Positions 45,225-53,557 of a DNA stretch of 64,000 nucleotides are shown piece by piece (positions within the stretch are counted from its first letter, which is position 1; every line of letters begins with the position of its first letter). The position numbers were made by a program, and so were the translations under genes. The stretch is from Halomonas sp. ML-15 (lineage in GTDB: Bacteria; Pseudomonadota; Gammaproteobacteria; Pseudomonadales; Halomonadaceae): assembly GCF_014779595.1 (NCBI RefSeq), contig NZ_JACXZT010000003.1, positions 186,001 to 250,000 of the forward strand, read 5' to 3'. Under the pieces are notes generated by a model. The model saw only the letters and a list, made by a program, of their open reading frames with translations. It was not told the DNA's origin and did not search any database.

Positions 45225-46079
45225 ATGTCCGATTACTATCGTCTGGTAGTGTCCTGTCCCGATCAGGTCGGGATTGTCGCCCGTGTGTCAGGATTCATTG
45301 CCCGCCAGGGAGGCTCGATCACCGAAGCGAGCCAGCACTCCGACCTGGCGACCGGCCGCTTCTTCATGCGCTACGAAATTCTTGCCGACTCGATCGGATT
45401 GAGCGCCGTGCAACTACGCGAGGCCTTTGCACCGATCGCCGAGGAGTTCTCCATGGACTGGGCGCTGACCGATACCGCCAGGCGCCCCCGCGTGGTGCTC
45501 ATGGTGTCTCGGGAAAGTCACTGCCTGGTCGACCTGCTGTATCGCTGGACCGCCGGTGAGCTCGACTGCGACATTCCCTGCGTGATCTCCAACCACGATG
45601 ACATGCGCTCGCTGGTGGAGTGGCACGGCATTCCCTACTACCGGGTGCCGGTCACGCCGGATACCAAGCCCCAGGCGTTTGCCGAGGTCGAGCGGCTGGT
45701 CGAGCAGGCCGAGGCGGATAGCGTCGTGCTGGCGCGCTACATGCAGATCCTGCCGCCGGCGCTATGCCGGCGCTATGCCGGTCGGGTGATCAATATTCAC
45801 CACAGTTTCTTGCCCTCATTCGCCGGTGCCAAGCCGTACCATCAAGCTTACCAGCGTGGCGTCAAGCTGATCGGGGCAACCTGCCACTATGTCACCGAAG
45901 AGCTGGATGCGGGGCCGATCATCGAGCAGGACATTCACCGCGTCAGCCACTGCCACACCGCCGACGACCTGGTGCGTTTTGGTCGCGACGTGGAGAAAGC
46001 CGTGCTCGCCCGCGGGCTGCGCTGGCACCTCGAAGACCGGGTGTTGATCCATGGCAACAAGACGGTGGTCTTCGCCTGA
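45225..46079 (+). CDS. purU: formyltetrahydrofolate deformylase
   Basis: A 284-residue enzyme that hydrolyses 10-formyl-THF to THF and formate. An N-terminal ACT domain (YYRLVVSCPDQVGIVARVSGFIARQGGSI) is followed by a formyl transferase-like domain with the NIHHSFLPSFAGAKPYHQAYQRGVKLIGAT catalytic block. Length fits. The frame is open 17 codons upstream, but the family N-terminus begins MSDYY. Confidence 0.95.
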   Translation: MSDYYRLVVSCPDQVGIVARVSGFIARQGGSITEASQHSDLATGRFFMRYEILADSIGLSAVQLREAFAPIAEEFSMDWALTDTARRPRVVLMVSRESHCLVDLLYRWTAGELDCDIPCVISNHDDMRSLVEWHGIPYYRVPVTPDTKPQAFAEVERLVEQAEADSVVLARYMQILPPALCRRYAGRVINIHHSFLPSFAGAKPYHQAYQRGVKLIGATCHYVTEELDAGPIIEQDIHRVSHCHTADDLVRFGRDVEKAVLARGLRWHLEDRVLIHGNKTVVFA

Positions 46080-46103
46080 CCGTCAGCGATCACGGAGAGT
46101 GCC

Positions 46104-46775
46104 ATGACCTTCGCCGAAGTGGTGCTGATGCCCTGGATCCTGGGGCTTGGCTGGTTGATCAGCGCCGTAGTACTGGGCCTGGCGCTGGCGCAGCGGCCGT
46201 GGCAGGCGCTGCTGGCGGATGTCGCTCTGCAGCATCGCTGGCTGGCGGCGCTGGTCGCCGTGCTGCTGCTGTGGCAGCTGCGTGCCCAGGCGGTGGACTG
46301 GCTGACGTTGCATCTGGTGTTTACCGCGCTGCTGACGCTGGTGTTCAAGGCGCCGCTGGCGCTATTGATTTGTCTGGCGGTCAATCTCGCCATGGTGCTG
46401 CTGGGACGCGTGGCCTGGCCGCTGCTGGGCGTGAACGTGCTGATCAGTGGCGTGGTCCCGGCGCTGGTGATGGTGGTCGCCTGGCGGCTGGTGGACCGCT
46501 GGTTGCCCGACAACCTGCCGGTGTTCGTTTTCATCTGCGGCTTCTTCGGTACCGCGCTGGCCACTCTGGCCAGTGGGCTCGCCGCAGTGGCGATCGTGGG
46601 GCTCGGGGCGAGCGACCCGCAGGCCTGGTTCCTGGCCGGTGAGTATGCCCGCTTCCTGCCACTGCTGATGCCCTCCGAGGCCTTTATCTCCGGCATGCTG
46701 CTCAGCGTACTGGTGGTATATCACCCTGAGTGGGTAGCGACGTTCAATTCCCAGCGCTATATCGATACCAAGTAG
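46104..46775 (+). CDS. CbiM-like energy-coupling factor permease
   Basis: A 223-residue membrane protein of about six to seven helices. The segment LHLVFTALLTLVFKAPLALL and the following GVNVLISGVVPALVM look like the CbiM/ECF S-type permease (PF01891) arrangement, which elsewhere takes up cobalt or nickel. The helical content is clear, but no partner ATPase or T component is nearby, so it is an orphan with uncertain substrate. Confidence 0.6.
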   Translation: MTFAEVVLMPWILGLGWLISAVVLGLALAQRPWQALLADVALQHRWLAALVAVLLLWQLRAQAVDWLTLHLVFTALLTLVFKAPLALLICLAVNLAMVLLGRVAWPLLGVNVLISGVVPALVMVVAWRLVDRWLPDNLPVFVFICGFFGTALATLASGLAAVAIVGLGASDPQAWFLAGEYARFLPLLMPSEAFISGMLLSVLVVYHPEWVATFNSQRYIDTK

Positions 46776-46818
46776 TCGTTGCGGCGTATCGGCATGGCTG
46801 ACCGGCGACGCCGCTGGA

Positions 46819-47871
46819 TCATGACTCGTCGAACAGCGTCAGCTGTCGCTGGGCATCTTCGGGTACCAGCCTGACGCCGACACCAAGCAGCCTCACCGGT
46901 CTGGCGCCACGTTGCCACGCCTGTTCGAGCAGGTGCTGAAAGCCGCGGGAGTCATCGGCGTAGCCCGCGCTCTCCATGGTCGTCTGACTGAAATCGTCGA
47001 ACTTCACCTTGACGAAGCGCTTGTCGCTGGGCGGATCGTCGTGGCGCGCCAGCCGTTTCCGGAGCTTGTCGATCAGTGGGGGTAGCGCCTGCCGGCAGGC
47101 GGCCAGGTCGGGCAGGTCGCGATCGAAGGTGGTTTCGACGCTGACCGACTTGCGCTCGCGGCTGATGTTGACCTCGCGCTCATCGATGCCGCGGGCGAGC
47201 TGGTAGAGGTGGCGGCCGAACTTGCCGAAGCGCTCCAGCAGCGTAGTCAGAGAGCGCTGGCGAAGGTCTTCACAGCGATGAATCCCCAGCGCTTCGAGCT
47301 TGGCAGTGGTGGCCGGCCCCACGCCGTGAAGTTTGCTTACCGGTAGCGGGCGCAGAAAGCCGTCCACGTCCTCGGGGGCAATCACCGTCAGGCCATCGGG
47401 CTTGTCCCAGTCGCTGGCGATCTTGGCCAGAAACTTGCTTGGCGCGACTCCCACCGACAGGGTGATGCCGGTACGCGCCAGGGTCTGCTCCTTGAGCCAC
47501 TGGGCCATCCAGGTGGCGCTACCGTGGAAACGCGCTACCTCACTGACGTCGAGGTAGGCTTCATCCAGCGACAGCGGTTCGATAAGCGGCGTGAGTTCGA
47601 GGAATAGCGCCTGTATCTGCTGTGAAACGGCGCGGTAGCGCTCGAAATCGGGAGGCAGCACGACCAGCTCCGGACACAGCCGCCGCGCCGTGGCGGTGGG
47701 CATGGCACTGCGCACGCCGAAGGCGCGGGCGGGATAATTGCATGTGGCGACAACGCCTCGACGTTCGGCGCTGCCGCCCACCGCCAGTGGAACCTCGCGA
47801 AGCGCTGGCTGGTCGCGCATCTCTACCGCGGCATAGAAGCAGTCGCAGTCGGCGTGCAGAATCTTGCGCAT
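46819..47871 (-). CDS. dinB: DNA polymerase IV (Y family)
   Basis: A 350-residue translesion polymerase. The N-terminal MRKILHADCDCFYAAVE holds the first catalytic Asp, and SLDEAYLDVSE carries the Asp-Glu pair; a little-finger domain follows, with a clamp-binding tail near QLTLFDES. It begins 14 bases after the lexA stop and is therefore under the same SOS promoter. Frame extension upstream overlaps lexA and is not used. Confidence 0.95.
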   Translation of the reverse strand: MRKILHADCDCFYAAVEMRDQPALREVPLAVGGSAERRGVVATCNYPARAFGVRSAMPTATARRLCPELVVLPPDFERYRAVSQQIQALFLELTPLIEPLSLDEAYLDVSEVARFHGSATWMAQWLKEQTLARTGITLSVGVAPSKFLAKIASDWDKPDGLTVIAPEDVDGFLRPLPVSKLHGVGPATTAKLEALGIHRCEDLRQRSLTTLLERFGKFGRHLYQLARGIDEREVNISRERKSVSVETTFDRDLPDLAACRQALPPLIDKLRKRLARHDDPPSDKRFVKVKFDDFSQTTMESAGYADDSRGFQHLLEQAWQRGARPVRLLGVGVRLVPEDAQRQLTLFDES

Positions 47872-47885
47872 GGCCGGGTTGAGGC

Positions 47886-48536
47886 TTAGCCCAGCGCCTG
47901 GCCGCTGCCACCGCGAATCACACCCACGCCGATGCCCTCGATTTCCAGCGCCTGATGGCGCAGGTCCACTTCGATGGGGGCGAACTCCTCGTTCTCGGCT
48001 ATCAACCATACCTGGTGGCCCTGGCGCTTGAAGCGCTTGACGGTGACCTCGTCCTCGAGCCGTGCGACGACGATCTGGCCATCGCGAATGCGCTCGGTAC
48101 GGTGCACCGCGAGCAGGTCGCCCTCCATGATGCCGATGTCCTTCATCGACAGGCCACGCACTCGCAGCAGATAGTCGGCGCGCGGCGTGAAGTACTCGGG
48201 GGGGAGCGGGCAGTGGCGGTCGATATGTGCCGCTGCCAGGATCGGGCTGCCGGCGGCGACCTCACCGATAATCGGCAGTCCCTGCGGGGCGCTGGTATCA
48301 GCCTCGGCCGACTCCAGCTCCTGGGCGGGAAGGCGGATGCCCCGCGAGGTGCCGGCGACCATGCGAATCACGCCCTTCTTGTTGAGTGCCCGCAAATGCT
48401 CTTCGGCAGCGTTGGGTGAGCGAAATCCCAGCGCTCGGGCGATCTCGGCACGGGTGGGCGGATAGCCGAATTCGGACATGGTCTTGACGATGAAGTCGTA
48501 GACGTTCTGCTGGCGCGGGGTAAGAGGGCGGGTCAT
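47886..48536 (-). CDS. lexA: SOS repressor LexA
   Basis: A 216-residue repressor. The N-terminal winged helix-turn-helix is [20 protein letters not shown], the self-cleavage site is Ala-Gly in GEVAAGSPI, and the catalytic Ser ([13 protein letters not shown]) and Lys ([11 protein letters not shown]) are present. RecA-activated autocleavage relieves repression. Two LexA boxes precede the gene; dinB follows in the same operon. Confidence 0.96.
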   Translation of the reverse strand: MTRPLTPRQQNVYDFIVKTMSEFGYPPTRAEIARALGFRSPNAAEEHLRALNKKGVIRMVAGTSRGIRLPAQELESAEADTSAPQGLPIIGEVAAGSPILAAAHIDRHCPLPPEYFTPRADYLLRVRGLSMKDIGIMEGDLLAVHRTERIRDGQIVVARLEDEVTVKRFKRQGHQVWLIAENEEFAPIEVDLRHQALEIEGIGVGVIRGGSGQALG

Positions 48537-48563
48537 ATGACCTCCGCAGGTCGGTGGCGGTGT

Positions 48564-48579
48564 TTGGTTAAGTATACAG
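48564..48579. promoter_or_regulatory. LexA box 1 upstream of lexA
   Basis: On the minus strand CTGTATACTTAACCAA matches CTG-N10-CAG with one change at the right end. It sits 28 bases ahead of the lexA start and is paired with a second box. Confidence 0.75.
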
Positions 48580-48580
48580 T

Positions 48581-48596
48581 ATGGCTGAGTATCCAG
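48581..48596. promoter_or_regulatory. LexA box 2 upstream of lexA
   Basis: On the minus strand CTGGATACTCAGCCAT matches CTG-N10-CAG with one change. Its centre is 17 bases from box 1. Paired boxes ahead of lexA also occur in E. coli and suit autoregulation. Confidence 0.65.
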
Positions 48597-48609
48597 TAAA
48601 AGCGTTGCA

Positions 48610-48622
48610 GCGTTTAAAACGC
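48610..48622. promoter_or_regulatory. inverted repeat between lexA and psrA
   Basis: GCGTTTAAAACGC is an exact inverted repeat with a single central base. A decamer of it (CGTTTAAAAC) recurs at 48664-48673 beside the PsrA-like site, suggesting two operator copies. Confidence 0.5.
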
Positions 48623-48669
48623 CAAGTTTGTGACGAACTGTCAGGTTGCGTAGAATGGGATAACGTTTA

Positions 48670-48681
48670 AAACAAATGTTT
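48670..48681. promoter_or_regulatory. PsrA-type operator ahead of psrA
   Basis: AAACAAATGTTT is an inverted AAAC/GTTT pair with four spacer bases, the form known for PsrA sites in Pseudomonas (GAAAC-N4-GTTTC class). It is 24 bases ahead of the start, suited to autorepression. Confidence 0.6.
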
Positions 48682-48704
48682 ATCAACTCGGCAGAGGGGG
48701 AGGT

Positions 48705-49373
48705 ATGGCGCAGGCGGATACGGTAACGCGCATTCTCGACACCGCAGAGGTGCTGTTCGCCGAGCGCGGTTTTGCGGAGACCTCGCTACGCAACATTACC
48801 AGCAAGGCCAAGGTCAATCTTGCGGCGGTGAACTACCATTTCGGGTCCAAGAAGGCGCTGATTCAGGCGGTGTTCGCGCGTTACCTGGACCCCTTCACCG
48901 AGCGATTTCATGCGGCGCTGGACGAGCTCGAAGCGCAGTACGCCGGCCGCGTCATTCCGCTTGAGGTGCTGCTGGAGACCATGGCAAAAACCGTTCTGGA
49001 TGTCCCCGCCGAGCGTAACAGCCTTAAGGTCTTCATGCGCCTGCTGGGGTTGGCGTACAGCCAGGCCCAGGGGCACCTGAGGCGCTATATTCAGGAGCAC
49101 TACGGGAGTGTGTTCAGCCGCTTTTCAGACCTGGTGCGACAGGCCACCCCGGATCTGCCTGAGGCCGAGCGCTTCTGGCGTCTGCACTTCGTGCTCGGCA
49201 CGGTGATTTTCACGCTTTCCGGACTCGATGCGCTGCGCGATATCGCTGAAAAGGATTATGGTGAGCATGTCAGCGTGCGCGATCTGATCCGTCGGCTGCG
49301 CCCGGTGGTGGTGTCGGCAATGAATGCGCCGCTGCCGGACGCCCCATCCGATAGCCTGCCGGCCGCGGTATAA
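48705..49373 (+). CDS. psrA: TetR-family regulator PsrA
   Basis: A 222-residue TetR regulator. The N-terminal helix-turn-helix [37 protein letters not shown] is close to Pseudomonas PsrA, which senses long-chain acyl groups and controls rpoS and beta-oxidation genes. Location next to lexA and just ahead of nagZ repeats the Pseudomonas order and strengthens the call. The start has GGGGGAGG nearby, and an AAAC-N4-GTTT site lies upstream. Confidence 0.85.
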   Translation: MAQADTVTRILDTAEVLFAERGFAETSLRNITSKAKVNLAAVNYHFGSKKALIQAVFARYLDPFTERFHAALDELEAQYAGRVIPLEVLLETMAKTVLDVPAERNSLKVFMRLLGLAYSQAQGHLRRYIQEHYGSVFSRFSDLVRQATPDLPEAERFWRLHFVLGTVIFTLSGLDALRDIAEKDYGEHVSVRDLIRRLRPVVVSAMNAPLPDAPSDSLPAAV

Positions 49374-49375
49374 TA

Positions 49376-49894
49376 GTGATCACCCCGCGACTCGATCAGC
49401 TGCCGCCGGAGACCGGCCACTGGCTGGAGGTCGATCTATCGACTCAGCGGCTGTGGTGCTGGAAGGGGCGAGAGCGGGTTGTCGATTACCCGATCTCCAG
49501 CGGTGTGGCAGGTATTGGCCAGCGTGACGGCAGCGGCCAGACACCGCTCGGCTGGCACTACGTGCGTGCGGCGATCGGCGCAGGCCAGCCACCAGGCGCT
49601 GTTTTTCGCGGTCGTCGCCCGACTGGCGAGGTATTCGATGCCACGCTGGCCGCCGAGTGCCCGCAGCGCGACTGGATCCTGACCCGTATTCTATGGCTGT
49701 GTGGCCTCGAGCCGGGCTACAACCGTGGCGGTCATGTAGATTCCCAGCGGCGCTATATTTACCTGCACGGCACCCCCCCGGACCAGCCGATGGGCACCCC
49801 GGCGTCGCATGGCTGCCTCAGGATGCGTGACGCGGCGCTACTGGCGGTATTCGATTTTGCACCACCCGGAACACCGGTGTGGCTTCACGACTGA
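49376..49894 (+). CDS. L,D-transpeptidase (YkuD family)
   Basis: A 172-residue YkuD-domain protein. The active site is HG...SHGCLRM (Cys nucleophile) near residues 127-145, with YLHGTPPDQ before it. It has no recognisable signal peptide, and the start used is GTG two bases after the psrA stop. If cytoplasmic it could be mis-started or non-classically exported. Family members cross-link peptidoglycan or attach lipoproteins. Confidence 0.82.
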   Translation: MITPRLDQLPPETGHWLEVDLSTQRLWCWKGRERVVDYPISSGVAGIGQRDGSGQTPLGWHYVRAAIGAGQPPGAVFRGRRPTGEVFDATLAAECPQRDWILTRILWLCGLEPGYNRGGHVDSQRRYIYLHGTPPDQPMGTPASHGCLRMRDAALLAVFDFAPPGTPVWLHD

Positions 49895-49936
49895 CCTATC
49901 CAGTGCGACCATTCCGACACCAAGAAAGCGCTAAGC

Positions 49937-50050
49937 GAGGGACGCCGGGGGCAGGTCGAAGAGGAGGTTCTACGCCATGGATGGCGTAGGTAGCGCCCAG
50001 GGATGGCTTACAGCGCCTCCTCGCAGGCCTGCCGACGGAGCAGTCCCGAG
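49937..50050 (+). repeat. covarying intergenic structured repeat, copy 1
   Basis: About 110 bases in the gap between the L,D-transpeptidase gene and nagZ. Predicted stems are P1 GGCAGG/CCTGCC, P2 GAGGAGG/CCTCCTC and P3 CTACGCC/GGCGTAG, with an outer GGGAC/GTCCC. The segment GGTAGCGCCCAGGGATGG between P3 and P2 is shared with the two other copies. It contains no gene. Confidence 0.85.
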
Positions 50051-50148
50051 TGGTGCTAGTGTGATATCCCAGTGGAGCACCGCCATCCCCTGTTGTCAGC
50101 TTGGCGGTTGGTCTAGAATCTGCCCCTTCTCAGCCTAGGAAGATGATC

Positions 50149-51168
50149 ATGACCCAACCTATCGGCCCGGTAATGCTGGACCTCGAGGGGCCCCGGCTCA
50201 GCCGAGAAGAAGGTGACATGCTCAAGCGTCCCGAGGTCGGTGGCGTGATCCTGTTTTCTCGCAACACCGAGGACGCTGCCCAGGTTCAGGCGCTGTGCGC
50301 TGCGATCCGTCGGGTGCGCCCCGACCTGCTGCTGGCGATCGACCAGGAGGGCGGGCGGGTGCAGCGCCTGCGCCAAGGGGTGACGCGGCTGCCGTCCATG
50401 GGCCAGCTGGCGGCGGGCTATGACGACGATCCTCAAGCGGTGGTGCAACAGTGTCAGGATGCCGGCTGGTTGCTGGGCATGGAGATGGCCGCCTGTGGGC
50501 TCGATGTGACCTTCGCCCCGGTGCTCGATGTCGACGGCGACTCGACGTTGATCGGCGATCGTAGCTTCTCTGCCGACCCTCAGGTCGTCAGCCTGCTCGG
50601 CGGCGCCTTTATCAGCGGGCTACACGATGCCGGGATGGTCGCTATCGGCAAGCACTTCCCAGGCCATGGCAGCGTGGTGGCGGACTCACATCATGAGCTG
50701 CCGGTGGACCCGCGCCCGCTTGCGTCGCTACGCGAGCATGACATGCGTCCGTTTGCCGAGCTGGCGCAGCGCCTCGATGGCGTGATGCCGTCCCACGTGA
50801 TCTACAGCGCTTTCGACGACAAGCCGGCGGGATTTTCGCGCAGCTGGCTGGGACTGCTGCGCGAGGAGCTGGGCTTCAAGGGGGCGATCTTCTCGGACGA
50901 CCTGTTGATGGCGGCAGCGCGTGTCGCCGGTAGTCCCGGGGACGCGGCGCTGGCGGCACTCGATGCCGGCTGCGATATGGTGCTGGTATGCAACGACCGT
51001 GCTGCGGCGCTGGAGGTGCTTGATGCCTGCACCGGGCGGGCCAAGAAGCGACCGGCCAAACTACGCTACGGCCGCGCTCGGCCGAGCCTCGAGGCGCTGC
51101 CGGCGCTATCGCGCTGGCGTCGCGTGCATGCCCGTCTCGAGGCCCTGAGTGCCAGCCAAGACGCCTGA
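50149..51168 (+). CDS. nagZ: beta-N-acetylhexosaminidase NagZ
   Basis: A 339-residue GH3 enzyme that removes GlcNAc from 1,6-anhydromuropeptides in the cytoplasm during wall recycling. The motif KHFPGHGSVVADSHHELP carries the catalytic His, and SDDLLMAAA carries the nucleophile Asp. The start is the second of two close ATGs, with TAGGAAG at the right distance. The next gene follows with only 34 bases between. Confidence 0.94.
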   Translation: MTQPIGPVMLDLEGPRLSREEGDMLKRPEVGGVILFSRNTEDAAQVQALCAAIRRVRPDLLLAIDQEGGRVQRLRQGVTRLPSMGQLAAGYDDDPQAVVQQCQDAGWLLGMEMAACGLDVTFAPVLDVDGDSTLIGDRSFSADPQVVSLLGGAFISGLHDAGMVAIGKHFPGHGSVVADSHHELPVDPRPLASLREHDMRPFAELAQRLDGVMPSHVIYSAFDDKPAGFSRSWLGLLREELGFKGAIFSDDLLMAAARVAGSPGDAALAALDAGCDMVLVCNDRAAALEVLDACTGRAKKRPAKLRYGRARPSLEALPALSRWRRVHARLEALSASQDA

Positions 51169-51202
51169 GATCCTCCTTTTCCGTCTGCGACCCAGGACAA
51201 TG

Positions 51203-51781
51203 ATGTCTACTCTCGATCCACATACCCATGACTCTCTCACCACCATGCGCGAGGTGATGGACAACGCCGATTGCCTGATCACCCAGGCCGATGTCGAGCG
51301 CGCCCTCGATCGCATGGCCGACGAGATCAGCGCCGACCTGGGCGACAAGCTGCCGGTGTTCTACTGCGTGATGAACGGCGGCCTGATTACCACTGGCCAT
51401 TTACTGACCCGGCTCGGCTTCCCCCTGGAGGTGGACTACTTGCACGCCACCCGCTACCGCGGAGCCACGCGCGGCGGCGAACTATTCTGGCGCGTTTCGC
51501 CGGAGATTCCCATGGCTGGGCGCCACGTGGTGATCGTTGACGATATTCTCGACGAGGGTGCGACGCTGGCGGCAATTCTGCGCTACTGCGAGGAGGCCGG
51601 TGCGGCGAGCATCTCCACTGCGGTACTGGTCGACAAGCGCCACGACCGCAAGGCGGTGCCCAGGCTCACCGCAGACTACTGCAGCCTGGAAGTGGTCGAC
51701 CGCTATGTGTTCGGCTTCGGCATGGATTACAAGGGCTATTGGCGTAACGCGCCGGGGATCTTCGCGCCCAAGGGATTGTGA
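51203..51781 (+). CDS. hpt: hypoxanthine-guanine phosphoribosyltransferase
   Basis: A 192-residue PRTase with VFYCVMNGGLITTGHLL and the PRPP loop VIVDDILDEGATLAAIL. It salvages hypoxanthine and guanine to IMP and GMP. Two adjacent ATGs exist; the second lies at a better distance from AGGAC. It follows nagZ, as in related gammaproteobacteria. Confidence 0.88.
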   Translation: MSTLDPHTHDSLTTMREVMDNADCLITQADVERALDRMADEISADLGDKLPVFYCVMNGGLITTGHLLTRLGFPLEVDYLHATRYRGATRGGELFWRVSPEIPMAGRHVVIVDDILDEGATLAAILRYCEEAGAASISTAVLVDKRHDRKAVPRLTADYCSLEVVDRYVFGFGMDYKGYWRNAPGIFAPKGL

Positions 51782-51831
51782 TGTAGGAGGCGGGTTCCGC
51801 CGCAGTTGATCGATGAGGGCTGGCCCGAGGG

Positions 51832-52248
51832 TCAGTCCTCGCTGTTTTCGGGCAGTGCCTCCAGGGCCTCGCGGCAGCGGCCCTCGACGTCGTCCAGCTC
51901 CTTGCGCATCAAGCGAATGTCTTCCTCCTGGCGCTGCAGATTGGCGCGCTTCTCGGCGAGTAGCTCGAGCAGCCGCTGTAGTTGGCGGGCATTGCCATCG
52001 GGAAGGGCGTCATAGAGTTCGATCACCTCACGGATCTCGGCCAGTGAAAAGCCCAGCCGCTTGCCGCGCAGGGTTAGCTTGAGACGCACTCGGTCCTTGT
52101 CGAGGTAGATCCGCATCTGGCCGCGGCGCTGGGGCTCGAGCAGTCCCTCCTGCTCATAGAAGCGGATGGTGCGCGGGGTGACCTCGAACATGCGCGCGAG
52201 CTCGCTGATCGAGTAGGTGCGGGGCAGAGAGGTGCTGTCGGATGTCAT
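51832..52248 (-). CDS. liuR: MerR-family regulator, LiuR-like
   Basis: A 138-residue MerR regulator. The helix-turn-helix YSISELARMFEVTPRTIRFYEQEGLLEPQRRGQMRIY and KLTLRGKRLGFSLAEIREVIELYDAL are close to LiuR, which controls branched-chain amino acid and acyl-CoA catabolism in Pseudomonas. No metal-binding Cys are seen, so it is an effector-type MerR. It is divergent from the enoyl-CoA hydratase-like gene with an inverted repeat between. Confidence 0.8.
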   Translation of the reverse strand: MTSDSTSLPRTYSISELARMFEVTPRTIRFYEQEGLLEPQRRGQMRIYLDKDRVRLKLTLRGKRLGFSLAEIREVIELYDALPDGNARQLQRLLELLAEKRANLQRQEEDIRLMRKELDDVEGRCREALEALPENSED

Positions 52249-52268
52249 GCCTGTCAGGATACTCGGCG

Positions 52269-52284
52269 TTGACGTTAACGTAAA
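52269..52284. promoter_or_regulatory. LiuR-type operator
   Basis: TTGACGTTAACGTAAA is a near-perfect inverted repeat around ACGTTAACGT. It lies in the gap between the MerR gene and the divergent hydratase gene and resembles remembered LiuR sites (TTTACGT..ACGTAAA). It is likely the operator for both. Confidence 0.65.
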
Positions 52285-52329
52285 TCACCGAGCATGCTGT
52301 GGGCGTCCGTTACTCTGCCAGGAGGCCCA

Positions 52330-53487
52330 ATGTCCACTCCCTCATCTCCCGTGCGCTTTTCCCTCTGGCCGACCCAAGACGGGCGGCGCATTGGCGTGGC
52401 GACCCTCGATGCCGAGGGCTCCCTCAACGCTCTCACGCTTGCCATGATCGAAGCCCTCGACCAGCAGTTGACAGCCTGGGAGCACGACGACAGCGTGGTG
52501 GCGGTATGGTTGGAGGGGGCTGGCGACAGGGCGTTCTGCGCCGGCGGCGATATCGTCGCGCTGTATCGGGCCTTGCAGGGCGAAGCGGCAACCGCGCGGG
52601 ACTATGTGGTGCGCTACTTCAGCGCCGAATATGCCCTCGACTACCGCTTGCATACCTACCCCAAGCCGCTGCTGGCATGGGGCGACGGCATCGTGATGGG
52701 CGGCGGCATGGGGCTGCTGGCCGGGGCCCGGCACCGGCTGGTCACCGAGCGTTCGCGGCTGGCGATGCCTGAGATCAGCATCGGGCTCTACCCGGACGTT
52801 GGTGCCAGCTGGTTTCTCAACCGCATGCCGCCGGGTATCGGCGCCTACCTGGCGCTCACCGGTGCCCAGCTAAATGCTCGCGATGCGCTGGATCTGGGCC
52901 TGGCGGACCAGTTGGTGCCCGCCCAGCGGCGTGATGCCCTGATCGATGAGCTGTGCCGCGCCGACTATGGCGCCAGCGGCGACCTGCTGGCACATGATCG
53001 TGCCATCTGTACGGCGCTCGCCGCGGTGGCCGATCGTGACCTGGCGCCACGTGCCCAGCTATGGCCTTGGCGCGACCATCTCCAGCAGCTCACCAGTGCC
53101 GCCGATGCCGCCCAGGCGAGTGCGGCGATTCTCGCCGATCCGGAGCAGGACGAGTGGCTGGTCGCCAACCGTCGTCGGCTGGCCGAGGGCTGTCCGCTCA
53201 CCGCACAGCTGGCTTGGGGGATGCTGAGGCGACACCGTCACGCCAGCCTCTCCGAGGCGCTGCGCGATGAACTGAGCCTGTCGCTGCGCTGCTGTCTCGA
53301 GGGTGACCTGGCCGAGGGCGTGCGCGCCCTGCTGATCGACAAGGACAAGCGCCCGCGCTGGTCCCACCCTGAGGTGGCGAGCGTGCCAGCCGCGCAGGTG
53401 GACGCGATGCTGCGCAGCGTCTGGCAGGAGGAGCATCACCCTCTGGTTGCGCTTGGGCGTGAGGGGGACAGTGTCACAGGGGGCTAG
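52330..53487 (+). CDS. 3-hydroxyisobutyryl-CoA hydrolase-like enoyl-CoA hydratase family protein
   Basis: A 385-residue crotonase-fold protein with the long C-terminal half of the ECH_2/HIBYL-CoA hydrolase group. Oxyanion-hole segments are AFCAGGDIVALY and GIVMGGGMGLLAG, and MPEISIGLYPDVGASWFLNRMP is typical of the hydrolase. It would act in valine breakdown. GGAGG lies eight bases before ATG. A LiuR-type box upstream suggests MerR control. A generic enoyl-CoA hydratase is the alternative. Confidence 0.88.
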   Translation: MSTPSSPVRFSLWPTQDGRRIGVATLDAEGSLNALTLAMIEALDQQLTAWEHDDSVVAVWLEGAGDRAFCAGGDIVALYRALQGEAATARDYVVRYFSAEYALDYRLHTYPKPLLAWGDGIVMGGGMGLLAGARHRLVTERSRLAMPEISIGLYPDVGASWFLNRMPPGIGAYLALTGAQLNARDALDLGLADQLVPAQRRDALIDELCRADYGASGDLLAHDRAICTALAAVADRDLAPRAQLWPWRDHLQQLTSAADAAQASAAILADPEQDEWLVANRRRLAEGCPLTAQLAWGMLRRHRHASLSEALRDELSLSLRCCLEGDLAEGVRALLIDKDKRPRWSHPEVASVPAAQVDAMLRSVWQEEHHPLVALGREGDSVTGG

Positions 53488-53504
53488 CGTTTTGCTGCTT
53501 TTTA

Positions 53505-53529
53505 TTCTACATTTTATAAAAATGTAGAA
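53505..53529. promoter_or_regulatory. AT-rich 11-bp inverted repeat upstream of gcdH
   Basis: TTCTACATTTT and AAAATGTAGAA are exact inverted arms with a three-base centre, in a very AT-rich island 29 bases ahead of the gcdH start. It is likely an operator for a regulator not in the window; a terminator for the preceding gene is a weaker reading because the following T run is short. Confidence 0.6.
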
Positions 53530-53557
53530 ATTTTAACGCTGCAATCCCGGAGCCACC

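Noticed and set aside
45764-46642. 292-codon plus-strand frame across purU and the next gene
   Set aside because: It runs out of frame through two supported genes and shows low-complexity Ala/Gly/Arg composition.
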